Counted from the stretch's first letter, positions 1-9,065 are shown. The stretch is DNA of 41,195 bases from Patescibacteria group bacterium (GCA_025054755.1 JANWZH010000002.1:1-41195); one strand, 5' to 3'. Notes: generated by a model not told the origin, from the letters alone. Translations and numbers: made by a program.

Positions 1-11
1 ATTTTTGAAAT

Positions 12-1247
12 ATGCGTAAAATTTTAATTTTAGGTGGAGGTTTTGGAGGTATTTTTACTGTTAAAAATTTATTTAAATATTTTAAAAATGATTTTAATAC
101 AGAAATTATTTTAATTGATAGCAGGAATTATTTTTTATTTACGCCATTATTAGGCGAAGCTGCAACTGGTGGAGTTTCTTTAAGAGATATTATTGAGCCA
201 ATTAGAGAGATTTTTAATTATAAAAATTTTAAATTTATTCATAGTAAAATTTTGGAAATTGATTTAGATAATAAAAATATTATTTTAGAATGTGGGGAAA
301 TTAATTATGATTATTTGGTTATTTCTTTGGGTTCTGTTCCTAATTTTTATGATATAGTAGGAGCAGAAAAATATGCTTTTACATTAAAATCAATTGATGA
401 TGCTAATAAGCTTAAAAAACATTTAATAAATATTTTTGAAAGAGCATCTTTTTTAATAGAAAAAAATAATAATTTAAATTCTTTATTAAATTTTGTTATT
501 GTTGGGGGTGGTCCAACTGGAGTAGAATTAGCAGCAGAGATTCATAATTTATTTTTTAATACGTTTAAAAAAATGTATCCATTAGATTTAATTAAAAATG
601 TTAATATTTTTATTATTGAGAAAAATAATGAGCTGGTTTCAAATTTTAATCCAATTTTAAGGAAAAAAGTTTTTCAAAGAATATTTGATTTGGGCATTAA
701 AGTTTTATTAAATAAATCGATTAAAGAAGTTAGTAAAGAATTTATTGTTTTAGATGATAATCAAAAAATTTTGACTCAAACAGTTATTTGGACTGCTGGA
801 GTAAGACCAGCTGACGTAAGAATAATAGGAAAGATTAATTTTAAAAATAATAGAATTTTAGTAAATGAATTTTTGCAGATTAATAATTATCCAGAAGTTT
901 TTGCTATTGGAGATTATGCTTATATTCAAAATAAAGATGGTGTGGCGGTGCCTCAATTAGCTCAGGCTGCAGTAGCCGAGGCTAAAATTGTTGCTTTGAA
1001 TATTAAAAATTTAATTTTAAAAAATAATTTAATTAAATTTGAATTTAAGCTCAAAGGTTATTTAATTCCTTTGGGCAAACTTTTTGCAGTTGGCGAAATC
1101 CATAATTTAATAGTAAGTGGAATTTTAGCTTGGATTTTATGGAGATTGGTTTATGTTTCAAAAATTATATTATTAAGAAACAAAATTAAAACCTTAATTG
1201 ATTGGATAGTTGATTTATTTTTGCCAAGAAATACTTCAGAAATTTAA
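12..1247 (+). CDS. ndh: Type II NADH:quinone oxidoreductase (NDH-2)
   Basis: FAD-dependent pyridine nucleotide-disulfide oxidoreductase, 411 aa, the usual NDH-2 length. The N-terminal FAD-binding Rossmann motif GGGFGG is at residues 8-13. A second dinucleotide-binding motif, GGGPTG, is at about 165-170 and should bind NADH. The flavin-contacting FAIGDYA motif has its Asp near residue 301. The C-terminal 60 residues hold a hydrophobic segment (SGILAWILWRLVYV) and amphipathic helices, as in the membrane-docking end of NDH-2. The family oxidises NADH and reduces a quinone at the inner face of the membrane without pumping protons. It is followed by two small membrane-protein genes. The ATG lies 11 bases from the window edge, so its promoter is out of view. 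Family assignment is strong; whether the acceptor is a quinone is inference. Confidence 0.9.
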   Translation: MRKILILGGGFGGIFTVKNLFKYFKNDFNTEIILIDSRNYFLFTPLLGEAATGGVSLRDIIEPIREIFNYKNFKFIHSKILEIDLDNKNIILECGEINYDYLVISLGSVPNFYDIVGAEKYAFTLKSIDDANKLKKHLINIFERASFLIEKNNNLNSLLNFVIVGGGPTGVELAAEIHNLFFNTFKKMYPLDLIKNVNIFIIEKNNELVSNFNPILRKKVFQRIFDLGIKVLLNKSIKEVSKEFIVLDDNQKILTQTVIWTAGVRPADVRIIGKINFKNNRILVNEFLQINNYPEVFAIGDYAYIQNKDGVAVPQLAQAAVAEAKIVALNIKNLILKNNLIKFEFKLKGYLIPLGKLFAVGEIHNLIVSGILAWILWRLVYVSKIILLRNKIKTLIDWIVDLFLPRNTSEI

Positions 1248-1339
1248 AACATTTTTATTTTTAAATTTTAATTTTAAATATTTTGCTAAAAAATATAAAA
1301 AATATATAATAAATAATTATTAAAATTTAATAAAATTTT

Positions 1340-1367
1340 AATAAGGTTGATTAGTCGGATTCTTATT
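1340..1367 (+). other. Hairpin with TAGTCGG loop upstream of DoxX-like gene
   Basis: AATAAG (1340-1345) pairs with CTTATT (1362-1367). Inside, GAT (1349-1351) can pair with ATT (1359-1361), leaving the heptanucleotide TAGTCGG as loop. It sits in the gap after ndh and just before the candidate start of the next gene. The same loop sequence tops a hairpin in the 16S trailer. The function is unknown, and a chance fold is possible in such AT-rich DNA. Confidence 0.35.
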
Positions 1368-1396
1368 TGTTTAAATTTTTAAATTTATTTTATACA

Positions 1397-1831
1397 ATGT
1401 TTAGAAAGTTCGATATTTTTTTAATTGATTTATTTTACAGAATTTGGAGGCCGTTAAGTAGAATATCTTTATTTATAGTATTTTTTTATTTTGGGTTACT
1501 TAAAGTTTTAAATTTAAGTCCAGCAACTCCATTAGTTGAATTATTGGCTCAAAAAACAATTAATTTTATAAACTTTAATTATTTCTTAGTTTTTTTTGGA
1601 ATATTTGAAATGATTATTGGATTATTTTTTATTTTGCCAAATTTTGAAAGAATTGCTATTTTTTTATTATTTTTGCACATGATAACAACTTTTTTGCCAT
1701 TAGTTTTTTTATATGATATTACTTGGTCTGGATTTTTAATTCCAACTTTAGAAGGACAATATATTATTAAAAATTTAGTAATTATTTCTTTGGCTTTAGT
1801 AATAGGTGGTCATCTTAATAAAAATAATTAA
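1397..1831 (+). CDS. DoxX/DUF417-like four-helix membrane protein
   Basis: About 144 aa with four hydrophobic segments. The first contains FGLLKVLNLSPATPL, and near the C terminus is PTLEGQYIIKNLVII, a layout I associate with DoxX/YkgB-type small membrane proteins. The biochemical role of this group is poorly defined; some members act in redox or thiol homeostasis. Position right after ndh hints at a respiratory or redox link, which is inference. An in-frame TTG at 1367 would add ten residues. I prefer ATG 1397 because it is a standard start, but neither has a ribosome binding site, so the start is uncertain. Confidence 0.65.
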   Translation: MFRKFDIFLIDLFYRIWRPLSRISLFIVFFYFGLLKVLNLSPATPLVELLAQKTINFINFNYFLVFFGIFEMIIGLFFILPNFERIAIFLLFLHMITTFLPLVFLYDITWSGFLIPTLEGQYIIKNLVIISLALVIGGHLNKNN

Positions 1832-1832
1832 T

Positions 1833-2351
1833 ATGGATATTTTTGCTCATGCTCTTTGGACAAATTTAGTTCATGGTTATACTATACATAAAAAAGAAAT
1901 TAATATTTCTAAATTTTGGTCTATTTTTTGGGGAGTTTTTCCAGATTTTTTTGCTTTTACGCCAATATTTTTTTGGTCAATAATTAATCGTATTAATTTA
2001 AAACCAGAAGACATAGAGCCAATAAATAAAGATTCTTTATTTATTTTTAATTTTACTCATAATCTTTATAATATTAGTCATAGCTTAATTATTTTTGGAA
2101 TTATATTTTTGATTGTTTATTTAATTAAGAAAAAAATTTATTTTGCTTTATTTGGTTGGCCATTACATATTTTAATTGATATACCTACTCATTCTTATAG
2201 ATTTTATCCAACTCCTTTTTTATGGCCAATTTCTGATTTTAAGTTTGGTGGTATTTCTTGGGGGGTTCCTTGGTTTATGTTTTTAAATTATTCTTTAATT
2301 CTAATTTTTTATTTAATAGCATTTTTAAAATTTAAAAATAAACAATTTTGA
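1833..2351 (+). CDS. Membrane protein resembling YdjM/DUF457 metal-dependent hydrolases
   Basis: About 172 aa with three to four membrane segments. It has the scattered His/Asp pattern of this group: DIFAHAL at the N terminus, GVFPDFF, NISHSL, GWPLHILIDIPTH and a C-terminal GISWG. Such proteins are often annotated as membrane-bound metal-dependent hydrolases, but their substrate is unproven. The ATG at 1833 is one base after the stop of the preceding gene, so the two are probably co-transcribed. An in-frame GTG at 1806 lies inside the upstream gene and is less likely. The TGA stop overlaps the -35 element of the ftsH promoter. Confidence 0.6.
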   Translation: MDIFAHALWTNLVHGYTIHKKEINISKFWSIFWGVFPDFFAFTPIFFWSIINRINLKPEDIEPINKDSLFIFNFTHNLYNISHSLIIFGIIFLIVYLIKKKIYFALFGWPLHILIDIPTHSYRFYPTPFLWPISDFKFGGISWGVPWFMFLNYSLILIFYLIAFLKFKNKQF

Positions 2352-2375
2352 CTTTAATTTTATATTCATTATAAT
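2348..2375 (+). promoter_or_regulatory. ftsH promoter, near-leaderless spacing
   Basis: TTGACT (2348-2353), 16-bp spacer, TATAAT (2370-2375). Only nine bases separate the -10 box from the ATG at 2385, so transcription should begin 0-3 nt before the start codon. Confidence 0.7.
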
Positions 2376-2384
2376 TATAAAAAT

Positions 2385-4226
2385 ATGAAAAATTTTTATA
2401 AAAATTTATTTTTAATTATTTCAATTTTTATTTCTATTTCATTATTTTTTTCTTTTTTTATGACAAAAAATAATGAGATTATTGATTTAAGCTTAAATCA
2501 GCTAGCTCAAAAGATTAACAATAATGAAGTTAAAAAAATTATTATTTCTGGAAGTCAATTAAACATTTTGTTAAATGATGATAAAAAAGCTATTGCTCAA
2601 AAAGAAAATGAATCTGGAATTATTGAAACATTAAAAAATCTTGGAACAAAAGAAGATGCTTTACAAAAAGTAGATATTGTTGTTCAAAATGAAAGTGGTT
2701 TAAGGTTTTGGGCCGGAGTTTTAATTCCAACAATCTTGCCTCTGCTTTTAATTATGCTTTTTTTCTGGTTTACATTCAGGCAAGCTAAAAGTGGAATTAA
2801 TCAAGCTTTTACTTTTGGAAGATCCAACATTAGATTGTTTTCTCCAAAATTTCATGAAAGAATAACTTTTAAAGATGTAGCTGGCTTAAAAGAAGCTAAA
2901 GAAGAATTAACTGAAATTGTTGATTTTTTGAAAAGTCCTAAAAAATATTTAGATATTGGAGCACGTATTCCTCGTGGAGTTTTATTGGTTGGTCATCCAG
3001 GAACTGGAAAAACTCTTTTAGCTAAGGCTGTGGCTGGAGAAAGCAATGTTCCTTTTTTCCATGTTTCTGCTTCAGAGTTTGTTGAAATGTTTGTGGGCGT
3101 TGGCGCTGCGAGAATCAGAGATGCTTTTCAAACTGCTAAAAGTGCCGCACCATCAATTTTGTTTATAGATGAAATTGATGCGGTTGGTAGGCAACGTGGA
3201 GCTGGATTGGGGGGTGGAAACGACGAACGAGAACAAACTTTAAATCAAATTTTAGTAGAATTAGATGGTTTTGATAGGAATACTCAATTAATAGTTTTGG
3301 CAGCAACAAATAGGCCAGATGTTTTAGATCCTGCTTTGCTCCGTCCTGGAAGATTTGATAGAAGAATAATTTTGGATTTACCAGATATTAATGATCGAGA
3401 AGAAATTTTAAAAATTCATGCTAGAAATAAACAATTAGAACCGGATGTTGATTTGAAAAAAGTAGCGGTTCGCACTCCTGGTTTTTCCGGGGCAGATTTA
3501 GCTAATTTGATTAATGAAGCTGCAATTTTAGCTGCTAGAAAAAATAAAACTAAAATTAGTCAAAATGAATTATTTGAAGCAATTGAAAAAGTTATTTTAG
3601 GACCAGAGCGAAAAAATAAATCAATTTCTCAAAAAGAAAAAGAAATTACAGCTTATCACGAAGGAGGTCATGCTTTGGTTGCAGCAGCAATAAAAGAATC
3701 TGATCCAGTTCATAAGGTTTCAATTATTAGTCGTGGTTTCGCTGGTGGATATACAATGAAATTGCCAATTGAAGAAAGAAGACTTAAAACTAGAAAACAA
3801 TTTTTAGCTGATTTAGCTATGATGCTTGGTGGATATGCTGCTGAAAAAATTGTTTTTGAAGATATTTCTACTGGAGCTTCAAATGATTTAAAAGAAGCAA
3901 CTGATTTAACTAGAAAATTGGTAACAAGATATGGAATGAGTAATTTGGGTCCAATTACTTTTGGCGAGACAGAAGAATTAATATTTTTGGGCAGAGAAAT
4001 AGCAACTGAAAAAAATTATTCTGAAGAAACAGCTAAAAAAATAGATGAAGAAGTTAAAAGAATAATTGATCATGTTTACAACTTAACTATTTCTATTATA
4101 AAGAAAAATAAAAAAATATTAGATAAAATTGCTCAAGTTTTAATGGAAAAAGAAACCTTAGAACAAGAAGAATTTTATGAATTGTTAAAGCCATTTAAAC
4201 TTAAACAAGTTTCTATTAATTTTTAA
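2385..4226 (+). CDS. ftsH: ATP-dependent zinc metalloprotease FtsH
   Basis: Membrane-anchored AAA+ protease, 613 aa, that degrades misfolded membrane proteins and some regulators. Two membrane segments (about residues 8-26 and 107-127) flank an extracytoplasmic domain. The Walker A motif at 203-210 reads GHPGTGKT, where the usual second residue is Pro. Walker B is FIDEIDAVG, and the second region of homology includes ATNRPDVLDPALLRPGRFD. The zinc site HEGGH is at 425-429, with the third ligand Asp at about 501 in SNDLKEAT. It is transcribed from its own promoter and starts a run of housekeeping genes. Identification is secure; the His in Walker A is the only oddity. Confidence 0.98.
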   Translation: MKNFYKNLFLIISIFISISLFFSFFMTKNNEIIDLSLNQLAQKINNNEVKKIIISGSQLNILLNDDKKAIAQKENESGIIETLKNLGTKEDALQKVDIVVQNESGLRFWAGVLIPTILPLLLIMLFFWFTFRQAKSGINQAFTFGRSNIRLFSPKFHERITFKDVAGLKEAKEELTEIVDFLKSPKKYLDIGARIPRGVLLVGHPGTGKTLLAKAVAGESNVPFFHVSASEFVEMFVGVGAARIRDAFQTAKSAAPSILFIDEIDAVGRQRGAGLGGGNDEREQTLNQILVELDGFDRNTQLIVLAATNRPDVLDPALLRPGRFDRRIILDLPDINDREEILKIHARNKQLEPDVDLKKVAVRTPGFSGADLANLINEAAILAARKNKTKISQNELFEAIEKVILGPERKNKSISQKEKEITAYHEGGHALVAAAIKESDPVHKVSIISRGFAGGYTMKLPIEERRLKTRKQFLADLAMMLGGYAAEKIVFEDISTGASNDLKEATDLTRKLVTRYGMSNLGPITFGETEELIFLGREIATEKNYSEETAKKIDEEVKRIIDHVYNLTISIIKKNKKILDKIAQVLMEKETLEQEEFYELLKPFKLKQVSINF

Positions 4227-4253
4227 ATATTTCTATTAATTTTTTAATATTTT

Positions 4254-4281
4254 TTGTAATTTCATATTTTTTTGTTATTAT
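4254..4281 (+). promoter_or_regulatory. M16 peptidase promoter, leaderless spacing
   Basis: TTGTAA (4254-4259), 16-bp spacer, TATTAT (4276-4281), then six bases to the ATG at 4288. The boxes are weaker than at ftsH, but the spacing matches the other leaderless candidates. Confidence 0.5.
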
Positions 4282-4287
4282 TAAATT

Positions 4288-5562
4288 ATGAGTTCTTATA
4301 AAAAAGTAATTTTTTCAAATGGTTTAAGATTAATTTTAGTTCCTCAGTCAAACAGTTTAGCAACAACTATTTTGATTTTAGTAGAGGCTGGTTCAGAATA
4401 TGAAACAAAAGAAATTAATGGCATTTCTCACTTTTTAGAGCATATGTGTTTTAAGGGAACTAAAAATAGGCCAAATCCTGGAATTATTGCTGAAGAGCTT
4501 GATAGCTTAGGCGCAGAATATAATGCTTTTACTTCGCAAGAATATACTGGTTATTGGGCTAAGGTTCAAAATAATAAGATTAATGAAGCAATTGATATTG
4601 TTTCTGATCTTTACTTAAATCCTATTTTTGATGAAAAAGAAATAGAAAAAGAAAAAGGAGTAATTATTGAAGAAATTAATATGTATGAAGATATACCAAT
4701 GCGTCGAGTCCAAGATTTATTTATGCAATTACTTTATGGTGATCAACCAGCTGGGTGGGATATTGCTGGGCAAAAGGAAATTATTCAAAAATTGCAAAAA
4801 AAAGATTTTATTGATTACAGATTCAAACATTATATTTCTTCTAAAACTGTTATAGTAGTAGCTGGTAATTTTAATCAAAAATTAGTTACTAAAAAAATTG
4901 AAAAGATCTTTGGTAATTTGCCAAAGAAGAAAAAAATTTTAAAACCAAAAACTATTTGGGAACAAAACAAACCTCAAACTTTAATTAAGTTTAAAGAATC
5001 TGATCAAGACCATTTAGTTTTAGGAGTTAGAACATTTGATATTTTTGACAAAAGAAAATACATTTTACAAGTTTTATCAAATATTTTAGGAGGAGGAATG
5101 AGCTCTAGATTATTTAAAAAAATCAGAGAAGAGCTTGGTGCAGCTTATTATGTTAGAGCTGGCATAGATTTATTTATTGATCATGGTTTTTTAGCTGTTT
5201 CAGTTGGTTCTCATCATGATAAAACCAAAATTGTAATAAAAACTATTTTAGATGAATTTAAAAAATTAACTAAAGAATTAGTTTCGCAAGATGAGCTTGA
5301 AAAAGCTAAGAATCATTTAATTGGTAATTTTATTTTAGGCCTAGAAACTTCAGATGAATTAGCTTTTTTCTATGGAGGAGAAGAATTATTAACCAAAAAA
5401 ATATATAAACCTGAAGAAATTATTAAAAATATTAAAAAAGTTCAACCTGAAGATATTCGAAATATTGCTCGATTAATTTTTAAAGATTCTATTTTAAATT
5501 TAGCAATTATAGGCCCATACAAGGAAGATATTTTTAAAAATATTTTAAGTTTAAAAGCGTAA
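4288..5562 (+). CDS. M16 family zinc peptidase (processing peptidase-like)
   Basis: 424 aa, one full M16 unit of N-terminal catalytic and C-terminal inactive halves. The inverted zinc motif HFLEH is at residues 48-52, and the distal Glu ligand is at about 128 in IIEEINMYED, the spacing expected for HxxEH(X)~75E. SSRLFKKIREELGAAYYV in the C-terminal half is also typical of the family. These enzymes cleave peptides and resemble mitochondrial processing peptidase and bacterial YmxG; the substrate here is unknown. It lies directly after ftsH, which may suggest a shared role in protein turnover, but it appears to have its own promoter. Confidence 0.92.
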   Translation: MSSYKKVIFSNGLRLILVPQSNSLATTILILVEAGSEYETKEINGISHFLEHMCFKGTKNRPNPGIIAEELDSLGAEYNAFTSQEYTGYWAKVQNNKINEAIDIVSDLYLNPIFDEKEIEKEKGVIIEEINMYEDIPMRRVQDLFMQLLYGDQPAGWDIAGQKEIIQKLQKKDFIDYRFKHYISSKTVIVVAGNFNQKLVTKKIEKIFGNLPKKKKILKPKTIWEQNKPQTLIKFKESDQDHLVLGVRTFDIFDKRKYILQVLSNILGGGMSSRLFKKIREELGAAYYVRAGIDLFIDHGFLAVSVGSHHDKTKIVIKTILDEFKKLTKELVSQDELEKAKNHLIGNFILGLETSDELAFFYGGEELLTKKIYKPEEIIKNIKKVQPEDIRNIARLIFKDSILNLAIIGPYKEDIFKNILSLKA

Positions 5563-5611
5563 TTGTTTTAGTTTTAAAACGTTATATTATATTATTAAAA
5601 AAAGATTAAAA

Positions 5612-6619
5612 ATGGAAAGAAAATTTTTTGAAATTTCATGGTTAAGTTTATGGAGAGTATTATTTTTTGGAATATCTGTTTTTATTTTTTATTTAGCTAG
5701 TGATATATTTTTGGCTTTATTTTTGGCTATTGTAATTTCTTCTGGGTTAGATTTTTTTATTGATTTTTTAGAAAAGAGAGGACTGCCACGAGTTTTGGGC
5801 ACTATTTTTGTATTTATTGTTATTGCTTTAATTATAATAATTATTTTATATACAGTAATTCCTTTAATTTTAATAGATATAAATACAGTTTATAAAAGTT
5901 TATCAAAATATGGTTTAAGTAAATTTATACCATCTATTTTCTTAAAACAACCAACTTCATTTGGTGATTTTATTGATAAAATATCTGCTCAATTTTTTAG
6001 TGATGCGGCTTCGCCGTTAGAGGTTTTTGGAGGATTAATTGGAAATGCGACTCTTTTTGTTTCTATTATTATAATTTCTTTTTATTTATGTATAACTAAA
6101 AATGGCATTGAACGTTTTATTTTGGCTGTTTTCCCAGAAAATATTGAGCAAAAAGCATTAAAAATTTATAATAAATCTTTAATTAGAATTAGTCGTTGGT
6201 TTAGGGCTCAAATATTTTTAAGTTTGACAATGTTTATTTTAGTTTTCATAACTTTATATTTTTTGGGTGTTAAAAATTACTTCTTTTTAGCTTTACTTGC
6301 CGGATTATTTGAAATTATTCCTTATGTTGGTCCTATTATTGCTGGCGGAGCAGCAACAATTTCAGCATTAACTAGCTCTGTTTCTTTAGCCGTTTATACT
6401 TTAATTATATTTATTATTTTACAACAATTAGAAAATCATTTTTTGGTGCCATTATTTATGAAAAAAAGCATTGACCTTCACCCAGTAATTGTTATTGTTG
6501 CTTTATTGGTTGGTGGTCGTTTGGGTGGTTTTTTGGGAGTTTTAATTTCTGTACCGTTATTGGTAGTTATTCAAGAAATGTTAGAAGAATGGTTAGATAA
6601 ATCAAAAAATATTAATTAG
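5612..6619 (+). CDS. AI-2E family (PerM/UPF0118) transporter-like protein
   Basis: 335 aa with about seven to eight membrane segments and the family C terminus: IIPYVGPIIAGG, then VPLFMKKSIDLHPV and LLVGGRLGGFLGVLISVPL. The family includes exporters of autoinducer-2 and Na+/H+ antiporters, so the substrate cannot be read from sequence. A candidate promoter (TTGTTT 5563-5568, 16 bp, TATTAT 5585-5590) would give a leader of about 15 nt. It is followed 11 nt later by metG, which probably shares its transcript. Confidence 0.88.
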   Translation: MERKFFEISWLSLWRVLFFGISVFIFYLASDIFLALFLAIVISSGLDFFIDFLEKRGLPRVLGTIFVFIVIALIIIIILYTVIPLILIDINTVYKSLSKYGLSKFIPSIFLKQPTSFGDFIDKISAQFFSDAASPLEVFGGLIGNATLFVSIIIISFYLCITKNGIERFILAVFPENIEQKALKIYNKSLIRISRWFRAQIFLSLTMFILVFITLYFLGVKNYFFLALLAGLFEIIPYVGPIIAGGAATISALTSSVSLAVYTLIIFIILQQLENHFLVPLFMKKSIDLHPVIVIVALLVGGRLGGFLGVLISVPLLVVIQEMLEEWLDKSKNIN

Positions 6620-6630
6620 ATGGTTAAATT

Positions 6631-8070
6631 ATGAAAAAATTTTATATTACAACAACTTTGCCTTATGTAAATGCTTCTTTGCACATTGGTCATTCTTTAG
6701 AATTTGTTTTTGCTGATATTATTGCAAGATTTAAAAGGCAGCAAGGCTATGATGTTATTTTTAATACTGGAACGGATGAACATGGATTAAAAATTTATAG
6801 AACTGCTATTTCTCAAAATAAAAATCCACAAGAATATGTAGATGAACAAGCTGAAAAATTTAAAAAATTAATAAAAGACTTAAATTTAAGTGTAACTAAT
6901 TTTATTAGAACTACTGATCAATTTCATATTGAATCTGCTAAATATTTTTGGAATTTATGTAAAAAAAATGGAGATATTTATAAAGGAATATATAAAGCTA
7001 AATATTGTGTGGGATGCGAAATGGAAAAGACTGATTCTGAATTAGAAAACAATAAATGCCCATTGCATCCTAATTTAGAATTAGAAATTTTTGAAGAAGA
7101 AAATTATTTTTTTAGATTTTCTAAATATCAAAATAATCTTTTAAAATTGTATGAAAATCAAGATTTTATTTTGCCTTTAGCTAGGTTAAACGAAATTAAA
7201 AATTTTGTATCTGGAGGATTACAAGATTTTAGTATTTCAAGATTAAAATCAAAAATGCCATGGGGGATAGATGTTCCAGATGATAATGATCATGTAATGT
7301 ATGTTTGGTTTGATGCTTTAATTAATTATATTTCGACTTTAGGCTGGCCAAATGATTTAAAAAAATTTAATGATTTTTGGCCTGGTATTCAAATTGCTGG
7401 AAAGGATAATTTGCGTCAACAATCTGCTATTTGGCAAGCTATGCTTTTGTCGGCTGGACTTTTGCCATCACAACAAATTATTATTCATGGTTTTATTACA
7501 ATTGATGGTCAAAAAATTAGCAAAACTATAGGTAATGTTATTTATCCAGAAGATATTATTAAAAAATATTCTAATGATGCTTTACGTTTTTGGTTTGCAT
7601 CAGAAATTGGCATTTTTGATGATGGTGATTTTAGTTTAGAAAAATTTGATGAAGTTTATAATGCTAAATTAGTTAATGGGTTAGGAAATTTTTATTCTCG
7701 AGTTTTAGCTTTAGCTGAAAAAATTGGAGATTTTAATTTTAATGAAAATATTTTTAATGATTTTAGGTTTAAGATTGATCAAGCGAAGCAATTAATTTAT
7801 CAAAAAATGGAAAATTATTTATTTAAAGAAGCCCTATCTGAAATTTGGTCATTAATTGCTTTTGGTGATTTATTTATTGATAAAACAGAGCCATGGAAAG
7901 ATTTCAATAAGGATAATATTTATAATTTAATTGTGTTATTAGATAATATTGGTTATTTAATTTATCCTTTTATGCCCGAAACATCAGAAATTATTCAAAA
8001 ATCAATTTTAATAGAAAATAATATAATGAAAGCTAAAAGGCAAAAAATTTTATTTCCAAAAGTAAAATAA
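6631..8070 (+). CDS. metG: Methionyl-tRNA synthetase
   Basis: Class I synthetase charging tRNA-Met, 479 aa. HIGH is at residues 18-21 and the KMSKS-equivalent reads KISKT at 295-299. The connective peptide holds one zinc knuckle, CVGCEMEKTDSELENNKCP, with a following His. The tRNA anticodon-binding helical domain follows. It lacks the C-terminal tRNA-binding dimerisation domain found in longer MetRS, as is common for short forms. The ATG is 11 nt after the permease stop, with no Shine-Dalgarno between them. Confidence 0.97.
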   Translation: MKKFYITTTLPYVNASLHIGHSLEFVFADIIARFKRQQGYDVIFNTGTDEHGLKIYRTAISQNKNPQEYVDEQAEKFKKLIKDLNLSVTNFIRTTDQFHIESAKYFWNLCKKNGDIYKGIYKAKYCVGCEMEKTDSELENNKCPLHPNLELEIFEEENYFFRFSKYQNNLLKLYENQDFILPLARLNEIKNFVSGGLQDFSISRLKSKMPWGIDVPDDNDHVMYVWFDALINYISTLGWPNDLKKFNDFWPGIQIAGKDNLRQQSAIWQAMLLSAGLLPSQQIIIHGFITIDGQKISKTIGNVIYPEDIIKKYSNDALRFWFASEIGIFDDGDFSLEKFDEVYNAKLVNGLGNFYSRVLALAEKIGDFNFNENIFNDFRFKIDQAKQLIYQKMENYLFKEALSEIWSLIAFGDLFIDKTEPWKDFNKDNIYNLIVLLDNIGYLIYPFMPETSEIIQKSILIENNIMKAKRQKILFPKVK

Positions 8071-8080
8071 TTTAATTATT

Positions 8081-8929
8081 ATGGTTAAGTTTTTTGATGC
8101 ACATACTCATGTTCAATTTAATGCTTTTGCTCATGATTGGAAAGATGTTTTAGATAGAGCATTTAAAAATCAAATTGGTTTAATTAATGTTGGTACTAAT
8201 AAAATAACATCGCAAAAAGCTTTAAATTTAATTAATGATTATGCAAATTTAAATTCTAAATTTTTATACATATATGCTACAGTTGGTCTTCATCCAATTC
8301 ATATTAAAAAATCATTTCACGATCCTGATGAATTAGAAGAAAATGATTTTATGGGAGAAAATGATTTTGATTATGAATTTTATAGAAATTTGGCTTTAAA
8401 TTCAAAAGTTTTAGGTATTGGAGAATGCGGTTTAGACTATTTTAGATTAGAAAATAATGATGAAAAATTTAAACAAATTGATATATTTCAAAAACAAATT
8501 AAACTTAGTTTTGACATTAAAAAACCATTAATGATTCATTGTCGCAATGCTTATTCAGATTTAATTAAAGTTTTAAAAAATAATAAAAATTTATTAAATA
8601 ATTATTCAGGAATTGTTCATTTTTTTAGTGGTTCAAAAGATGATGCAAGACAATTATTAGATTTGGGTTTTTATTTTACTTTTGGTGGAGTAATTACTTT
8701 TACAAAAAATTATAATGAAGTAATTAGGTTTATTCCTTTAAATAGAATTTTATCTGAAACAGATGCGCCATATGTTGCGCCAGTTCCATATAGAGGCAAA
8801 AGAAATGAGCCATTATATGTAATTGAAGTTGTTAAAAAATTAGCTGAAATTAAAAATATAGATTTTAATGATTTGAATGTTAAAATTTTAGAAAATTTAC
8901 ATAACTTATTTAATATAAATTTTAATTAA
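8081..8929 (+). CDS. tatD: TatD family metal-dependent deoxyribonuclease
   Basis: 282 aa TIM-barrel hydrolase. Metal ligands are in DAHTH (residues 6-10), GIGECGLDYF, MIHCRNA and the terminal SETDAPYVAP, all diagnostic of TatD/YcfH. Family members are Mg-dependent 3'-5' DNases with roles in DNA repair; the exact substrate is inferred only from family. It follows metG by 10 nt, a pairing often seen in bacteria. The 16S promoter begins 20 nt after its stop. Confidence 0.93.
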   Translation: MVKFFDAHTHVQFNAFAHDWKDVLDRAFKNQIGLINVGTNKITSQKALNLINDYANLNSKFLYIYATVGLHPIHIKKSFHDPDELEENDFMGENDFDYEFYRNLALNSKVLGIGECGLDYFRLENNDEKFKQIDIFQKQIKLSFDIKKPLMIHCRNAYSDLIKVLKNNKNLLNNYSGIVHFFSGSKDDARQLLDLGFYFTFGGVITFTKNYNEVIRFIPLNRILSETDAPYVAPVPYRGKRNEPLYVIEVVKKLAEIKNIDFNDLNVKILENLHNLFNINFN

Positions 8930-8948
8930 ATATTTTTTATTTTGGCTC

Positions 8949-8976
8949 TTGACTTGTTTTATTGTTTTAATATAAT
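8949..8976 (+). promoter_or_regulatory. 16S rRNA promoter
   Basis: TTGACT (8949-8954), 16-bp spacer, TATAAT (8971-8976). The expected transcript start near 8983 is the first base of the stable hairpin annotated next. This is among the strongest sigma-70-type promoters in the window, as expected for rRNA. Confidence 0.75.
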
Positions 8977-8982
8977 AAATGA

Positions 8983-9001
8983 GAATCCTTTAAAAGGATT
9001 C
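8983..9001 (+). other. 5'-terminal hairpin of the 16S precursor
   Basis: GAATCCTT (8983-8990) pairs with AAGGATTC (8994-9001) over a three-base loop, followed by a T-rich run. It lies exactly where the rRNA transcript should begin. It could protect the 5' end, pause polymerase, or be a leftover terminator for tatD; the position right after the -10 box favours a role in the rRNA leader. Confidence 0.5.
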
Positions 9002-9030
9002 GTTTTGTTTATTTTAGATTTTTGAAAATT

Positions 9031-9059
9031 TAAAACTAGAAAAGTTTTTTAGTTGTCCC
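9031..9059 (+). other. Left arm of the 29-bp stem enclosing 16S rRNA
   Basis: Complementary to 10777-10805. The inner 20 bp (9040-9059 with 10777-10796) are perfect, and the outer part continues with a single G-U pair at 9039. This is the classic arrangement for a double-stranded processing stem cut by RNase III in bacterial pre-rRNA. Confidence 0.8.
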
Positions 9060-9065
9060 GCCTTT

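Noticed and set aside
1248..1339. AT repeats after ndh as a terminator or repeat array
   Set aside because: No GC-containing stem and no regular unit; the pattern is explained by base composition.
4667..4855. Short plus-strand frame inside the M16 peptidase gene
   Set aside because: It is out of frame with a well-supported gene and has no family match.
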